Below, piece after piece: positions 8,479-11,588 of a stretch of DNA of 11,588 nucleotides (positions within the stretch are counted from its first letter, which is position 1; every line of letters begins with the position of its first letter). The translations under genes and the position numbers were made by a program. The notes under the pieces were generated by a model, which saw nothing but the letters and a program-made list of their open reading frames with translations, had not been told where the DNA came from and searched no databases. This DNA is from Cyanobacteria bacterium HKST-UBA02. GTDB taxonomy: Bacteria > Cyanobacteriota > Vampirovibrionia > Obscuribacterales > Obscuribacteraceae. The DNA is taken from NCBI GenBank assembly GCA_020431945.1, contig JAGQHH010000523.1:1-11588 (forward strand), in the 5' to 3' direction.

Positions 8479-8513
8479 GCAGGAGCGAGAGGAATCTCGC
8501 TCCTGCATCTTTC
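8479..8513 (+). terminator. Intrinsic-type terminator of the metalloprotease gene, also the intron's 5' exon
   Basis: GCAGGAGCGAGA (8479-8490) and TCTCGCTCCTGC (8495-8506) form a perfect 12-bp stem with a GGAA loop, 30 bases after the stop codon. The following ATCTTTC is pyrimidine-rich but a weak T-tract. The group II intron begins directly after it, so the original tail would have read ATCTTTC then TCGATGG. Confidence 0.7.
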
Positions 8514-8951
8514 GTGTGCCACGCATGTTCGACAGCTAGGAGGTGAGAGTCCTTACACAACCTGATAGCGGTGAAGTGTAGCGAAGCGCAAGGGCGTAAC
8601 CGTGAGGAAGCGTCTGAAGGAAGCGTAGAGCAAACCCGCGACCTGACGGACAGAAACTGGATATGAGGCGAGCGTGAGCGGACGAGTTGGCGAATGACAA
8701 CGAAGTCCATAGCTATCAAGGCTCACGAGCGTAAATTCAGCAGGTATGCGGAGAAAGTTGTCGAGCTTACCGTGGGAGATCTGCGCCGTGTCGCGAAAGC
8801 GACTGAATGGACCGAGAGGTCCGTCGACCGCGGCGTAGAAGTCAGCAGCGGACATAGTAGACGGCACCACCAGGCAAGCGCGGAGTAACGTGAGCGGCTG
8901 GAGCTGTACGTCAAAGGTCCAAACGGTACAAGGAAGTCGGACGAGGTACTC
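8514..8951 (+). ncRNA. Group II intron RNA domains I-III (5' ribozyme part)
   Basis: This 438-base stretch between the intron start and the maturase start has no credible gene. It is rich in short complementary segments and purine-rich GAA/GUGA-type turns typical of group II ribozyme cores, for example GTCGC-GAAA-GCGAC at 8790-8803, a GNRA-capped hairpin. A 64-codon frame at 8694-8888 falls inside and is taken as chance. I did not draw a full secondary structure, so domain borders are not assigned. Confidence 0.75.
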
Positions 8952-10328
8952 ATGGACAGAAAGCAGCAGAAAAATCGGAATAACCCGACCTCAGATGGAA
9001 GGAAGCGGAGTGAAGCTCGGCGGAAACCATTGGGAGGGTCTGAACTGCCCATGGCGGAGAACGAAACCGGCGACCGGGGGACAGAACGACTGATGGAGGA
9101 AATTCTTGAGAGAGAAAACCTGAAGACAGCACTGAAAGCAGTTCTAAAGAACAAAGGCGCACCAGGGATAGATGGGATGACCGTCGATGAACTCCCTGGA
9201 TACCTGAAGGAAAACTGGACGAAGATACGCGCCCAGCTCATGGAGGGCAAGTATGTACCAAAGCCGGTAAGGCGAGTGGAGATACCGAAACCGGGAGGCG
9301 GAGTCAGAAAACTCGGTGTTCCCTCGGTTCTTGATCGCTGGATCCAGCAAGCGGTGCAGCAGGTTCTCCAGAGGAGATGGGACCCGACATTTTCGGATAG
9401 CTCATACGGCTTTCGCCCGCAACGTTCAGCGCATCAAGCGGTGGAACGAGCGCGGAGCTACATCCGCGAGGGACACCAGTATGTTGTAGATATCGACCTG
9501 GAGAAATTCTTCGACAGGGTCAATCACGACGTATTGATGAGCCGAATAGCCCGAAGGATTGAGGACAAGCGAGTTTTGAAACTAATCCGGGCATTTCTAA
9601 ATGCCGGAGTAATGGAAAACGGCTTTGTAAGCGCATCCGAGGAAGGTGTTCCCCAGGGCGGTCCACTATCGCCCATCCTTTCAAACCTGCTTCTCGACGA
9701 ACTCGACCGAGAGCTAGAGAAACGGAACCTCAAGTTCGTGCGCTTCGCAGACGACTGTAATGTCTACGTGAAGAGCATCCGGGCTGGGGAAAGAGTGATG
9801 GAAAGTATCACCAAGTTCCTCTCAAAGCGGTTGAGACTGACGGTAAACAGGGAGAAAAGCGCAGTGGGAAAGCCATCATGGCGGAGATTCCTTGGATTCA
9901 GCTTTACGAGCAAAGCCAACCCGAAGATTCGGATAGCCCCAGCATCGTTGAGCCGATTCAAAGTGAAAGTCCGCCAGATGACGAAACCCACGAAGGGGAG
10001 AAGCCTGAAACAAGTAACTGAGGAACTCGCGAGCTACCTGGTTGGGTGGCGAGGCTATTACGGCTACTGCGAAACTCCCAGTGCTCTTTTCTACCTAGAC
10101 AAGTGGATACGTCGCCGCCTGCGAGCCTTAGCCTGGCGCCACTGGAAGCGTGGACGCAAACGTTTTGCAGAACTGCGAAAACGGGATGTGAACCACGACT
10201 TGGCGGCACGGACCTGCGGGAGCCCCAAAGGACCATGGCGGATCAGCAAAAGCCCGGCCTTGAGTCTCGCGTTCTCGAACCACTACTTTGCTGCTCTCGG
10301 GCTTCCCTCTCTGGTCCGGAGTCCCTGA
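8952..10328 (+). CDS. ltrA: Group II intron reverse transcriptase/maturase
   Basis: This intron-encoded protein assists intron RNA folding and splicing and copies the RNA into DNA during mobility. Motifs along its 458 residues: an RT-0/1 region (ERENLKTAL, GAPGIDGMTVDEL, about 46-81), RRVEIPKPGGGVRKLGVPSVLDR (108-129, RT1-2), SYGFRP (151-156), VVDIDLEKFFDRVNHD (178-193) with catalytic aspartate, PQGGPLSP (234-241), and FADDC (265-269), the YADD-type active site with Phe for Tyr. LGFSFTSKA and the maturase (X) domain follow, with WRGYYGYC at 366-373 and a GPWRISKSP stretch near the C-terminus. No HNH endonuclase zinc motif follows, as in IIC-type proteins, which prime from nicked or replicating DNA. 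The start at 8952 has GAGG about seven bases upstream. A second ATG at 9051 (residue 34), with GGAGG about 13 bases before it, is also possible and would keep every RT motif. The gene name is the family name. Confidence 0.93.
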   Translation: MDRKQQKNRNNPTSDGRKRSEARRKPLGGSELPMAENETGDRGTERLMEEILERENLKTALKAVLKNKGAPGIDGMTVDELPGYLKENWTKIRAQLMEGKYVPKPVRRVEIPKPGGGVRKLGVPSVLDRWIQQAVQQVLQRRWDPTFSDSSYGFRPQRSAHQAVERARSYIREGHQYVVDIDLEKFFDRVNHDVLMSRIARRIEDKRVLKLIRAFLNAGVMENGFVSASEEGVPQGGPLSPILSNLLLDELDRELEKRNLKFVRFADDCNVYVKSIRAGERVMESITKFLSKRLRLTVNREKSAVGKPSWRRFLGFSFTSKANPKIRIAPASLSRFKVKVRQMTKPTKGRSLKQVTEELASYLVGWRGYYGYCETPSALFYLDKWIRRRLRALAWRHWKRGRKRFAELRKRDVNHDLAARTCGSPKGPWRISKSPALSLAFSNHYFAALGLPSLVRSP

Positions 10329-10337
10329 TTGTGTCGA

Positions 10338-10409
10338 ACCGCCGTGTACGGACCCGTATGCACGGTGGTGTGGCAGGGAGGAGTCCGTGAGGACTCCCCC
10401 TATGCCGAT
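10338..10409 (+). ncRNA. Group II intron domains V and VI with branch-point A
   Basis: Domain V: ACCGCCGTG (10338-10346) pairs with CACGGTGGT (10361-10369), with an upper TACG/CGTA stem, GACC loop and a two-base bulge (TG at 10359-10360, or AT in a shifted register). A CGC triad candidate is at 10340-10342. Domain VI: GGCA+GGG (10372-10378) pairs with CCC (10398-10400) and TGCC (10403-10406), while GGAGTCC/GGACTCC (10380-10386 and 10391-10397) closes on GTGA. A10402 is unpaired eight bases from the intron end and is the likely lariat branch point. The final GAT ends at 10409. Confidence 0.85.
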
Positions 10410-10483
10410 TCGATGGAGAGGTATGATTTACTGAGTTAGTACCTTTTCCGTTGTTGAAGAATAAACTATAAGAGGTAGTATCG

Positions 10484-11320
10484 TTGAATTCTTTTTCTCT
10501 CAAAGTGGCTCTTGTAGCAGTTTCACTACTGTCTCTGCCTTTCCTGAGCGGACCTTCGGTGGCAACGCCGATTCCGGACACTGATCCGAATCAAGATCCT
10601 CGCACCCTTCCGGAGGTGGTTGTGTTGAGGGATTGGGCCAACTCCTTTCGAGCGGCCCTGGTTAAAGCCAAACTTGAAAGGACTCAACTCAAAGGCCATA
10701 GAGTAGCTTGCAAACTTAAGCTGAACCCTTCTGGAAGTCCTGAAGAGGTAAGCGTTGATAAGTCCTCTACCGACTCCGCAATCGATCATATTGCTGAGGA
10801 TATTGTTGGCAAAGCAATCGAATCCGTTAGGCCGAGTCGTCCCTTTCAGCAGGCTCTCGAGGTGGTCGTGTTTTTCTTTCCGGAGCCCCTTAATGGCTTT
10901 GACGATGTAAGAGTCAAGTTGAGAGAAAACGATAGACTGATCCTACTTAGTCCATCAATCCCTTATGCAGATCCTGTCGAGCTTAGCCGGGTTGAAGAGA
11001 ACCCGAAAGACCCGAAAGACTTAGAACCATGGTTTGCTAAGTGTGAGAATAAGATCAAGCTGGCCTTTTCAGGATGCGAGCCCTTCATACAGCACCCGGT
11101 GTCTTGCTCATTCACTATTGAGAAGGACGGCTCTGTCTCTAGTCTGAAGGTTATCGATCCGACAGGATTCGAGAAGATAGATAGAGGTGTTGCCGGTTTG
11201 ATTCGAAGGGCTGCTCCCTTTGAATTACCACCGTCGGATGTCCCTCTTAAGACCGGCTTGGTAGCTAAGTTTCAGAAGGGATATTCCTGTGAGGTCAAGG
11301 TCGACTTAAAGTCAAACTGA
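10484..11320 (+). CDS. Exported protein with two tandem TonB-C-like domains
   Basis: The 278-residue product starts at TTG; AGAGG at 10471-10475 lies eight bases before it, and the frame then gives a clean signal peptide (MNSFSLKV, hydrophobic core, SVA cut near residue 27). The C-terminal half (about 177-278) looks like a TonB C-terminal fold: a helix (WFAKCENKIKLAF), then SCSFTIEKDGSVSSLKVIDPTG, a helix GVAGLIRRAAPF and a closing strand. The N-terminal half (about 48-133) repeats the plan more weakly: WANSFRAALVKAKLE, KLKLNPSGSPEEVSV, a helix, then EVVVFFFP. In true TonB this domain contacts outer-membrane receptors, but here no inner-membrane anchor beyond the signal peptide and no proline-rich periplasm-spanning arm are seen. 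It is therefore more likely a free periplasmic or secreted protein than an energy transducer. Cysteines C77, C187, C198, C208 and C269 could form disulfides. Confidence 0.7.
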   Translation: MNSFSLKVALVAVSLLSLPFLSGPSVATPIPDTDPNQDPRTLPEVVVLRDWANSFRAALVKAKLERTQLKGHRVACKLKLNPSGSPEEVSVDKSSTDSAIDHIAEDIVGKAIESVRPSRPFQQALEVVVFFFPEPLNGFDDVRVKLRENDRLILLSPSIPYADPVELSRVEENPKDPKDLEPWFAKCENKIKLAFSGCEPFIQHPVSCSFTIEKDGSVSSLKVIDPTGFEKIDRGVAGLIRRAAPFELPPSDVPLKTGLVAKFQKGYSCEVKVDLKSN

Positions 11321-11354
11321 GTTTTCAATCATCAGGATACTGCTTACCAACACA

Positions 11355-11374
11355 CCCGTTCGGGGGAATCTTTT
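11355..11374 (+). terminator. Weak terminator-like hairpin after the TonB-like gene
   Basis: CCC-GTTC-GGG (11355-11364) can form a very short stem, with TTTT at 11371-11374 a few bases on. The stem is short and the T-tract is offset, so this is a weak call. Confidence 0.25.
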
Positions 11375-11399
11375 CCTTCTCCCGATATCCTCCGCGAGC

Positions 11400-11416
11400 A
11401 TGTGGAACGATCACAT
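11400..11416. promoter_or_regulatory. Inverted repeat ATGTG-N7-CACAT, possible operator
   Basis: ATGTG (11400-11404) and CACAT (11412-11416) are perfect inverted arms around GAACGAT, directly before the ribosome site of the ArsR-like regulator. Such regulators bind as dimers to inverted repeats and often control their own gene, so autoregulation is a reasonable inference. The 5-bp arms are short enough to arise by chance. Confidence 0.35.
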
Positions 11417-11431
11417 TGACGGAGGATTACT

Positions 11432-11588
11432 ATGACATCGCGTGAGCACATGGACGCCACCTTATTCGCGCTCTCCAACGGCACCAGGCGTACTATCTTG
11501 AACCGGCTGGCAGAAAGTCCCGCGACCTACAAGGATCTAGAGAAGGTCGTTCCTATAAGGCATAACAATATCAGGAAGCAAATCGATG
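11432..11588 (+). CDS. ArsR-type winged-helix transcription regulator (partial, N-terminal 52 codons)
   Basis: The frame opens at ATG 11432 with a strong GGAGG at 11421-11425, six bases before it, and runs off the right edge. The visible 52 residues show the ArsR opening pattern LFALSNGTRRTILNRLAESP (11-30), compare the family's ALSDPTRRxIL. A second helix follows (YKDLEKVV) and a recognition-helix candidate (RHNNIRKQID), in the place of the family's SQSxVSxHL. The DNA-binding function is well supported; the ligand, metal-site cysteines and targets lie outside the window or cannot be judged. Confidence 0.75.
   Translation, partial: MTSREHMDATLFALSNGTRRTILNRLAESPATYKDLEKVVPIRHNNIRKQID

Larger units (their letters stand above)
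8514..10409 (+). mobile_element. Complete group II intron (IIC-like insertion site) with its own maturase gene
   Basis: The element is a retro-mobile ribozyme intron of about 1896 bases. Its 5' end GTGTG fits the group II consensus GUGYG. The 3' end GAT fits the consensus AY and follows well-formed domains V and VI. The open frame at 8952-10328 encodes the reverse transcriptase/maturase and lies where domain IV is expected. The intron stands in the same orientation as the upstream gene, seven bases after a terminator hairpin, the target preferred by group IIC introns. CTTTC at the end of the 5' exon (8509-8513) can pair with GAAAG at 8753-8757, a possible IBS1/EBS1 pair. The exact 5' boundary could shift by two bases, since GTGCC at 8516 is an alternative. 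All parts look intact, so it may be splicing-competent. Class IIC is inferred mainly from the site and the missing endonuclease. Confidence 0.88.

Noticed and set aside
8694..8888. 64-codon open frame inside the intron
   Set aside because: It lies within the ribozyme domains I-III, has no recognisable motif, and is adequately explained by chance.
10467..10472. TATAAG as a -10 promoter element for the TonB-like gene
   Set aside because: It overlaps the AGAGG ribosome site eight bases before the start, leaving no room for a leader with that site, and no matching -35 is present.
1..11588. CRISPR arrays, tRNA or rRNA genes, insertion-sequence ends
   Set aside because: No regularly spaced direct repeats, cloverleaf or transposase with terminal inverted repeats was seen by eye; the only mobile element recognised is the group II intron.

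Overview
The window looks like bacterial chromosome of moderate GC content from an organism with a Gram-negative-type envelope. Three of the six protein genes carry signal peptides, and one encodes two TonB-C-like folds. Large secreted TPR/PDZ-like proteins, TonB-like domain proteins and long beta-helical secreted proteins together recall environmental lineages such as the Obscuribacterales (non-photosynthetic cyanobacterial relatives). That placement is only an impression from gene style; no rRNA or other marker is present.

Left part (1-4701, minus strand): a very large reading frame starts at 3765 and runs off the left edge without a stop (at least 1255 codons). It encodes an exported protein with a PDZ-like segment near the N-terminus and a long TPR-like helical array. 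Upstream of it on the same strand, after a 195-base gap with a perfect TATAAT, is a cytoplasmic, divergent alpha-class carbonic anhydrase (4701-3961).

Centre (4702-8506): a 603-base non-coding region with several inverted repeats leads into a plus-strand gene (5305-8448). Its product is a secreted 1047-residue protein: signal peptide, long glycine/asparagine-rich beta-helix-like region, and a C-terminal HELGH zinc-metallopeptidase-like domain. A perfect 12-bp hairpin at 8479-8506 ends this transcription unit.

Right part (8514-11588): a complete group II intron of about 1.9 kb (8514-10409) sits seven bases past that terminator hairpin. It encodes a reverse transcriptase/maturase without an endonuclease domain and ends in recognisable domains V and VI with a candidate branch-point A. 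This placement is the known habit of group IIC introns. After the intron come a secreted protein with two tandem TonB-C-like domains (TTG start) and the first 52 codons of an ArsR-type winged-helix regulator, preceded by a small inverted repeat.

The genes do not form an obvious single pathway. The left pair and the metalloprotease locus are transcribed divergently from the 4702-5304 region. The most notable items are the beta-helix/gluzincin fusion, the intron placed at its terminator, the divergent cytoplasmic carbonic anhydrase and the giant edge-truncated TPR/PDZ-like protein.
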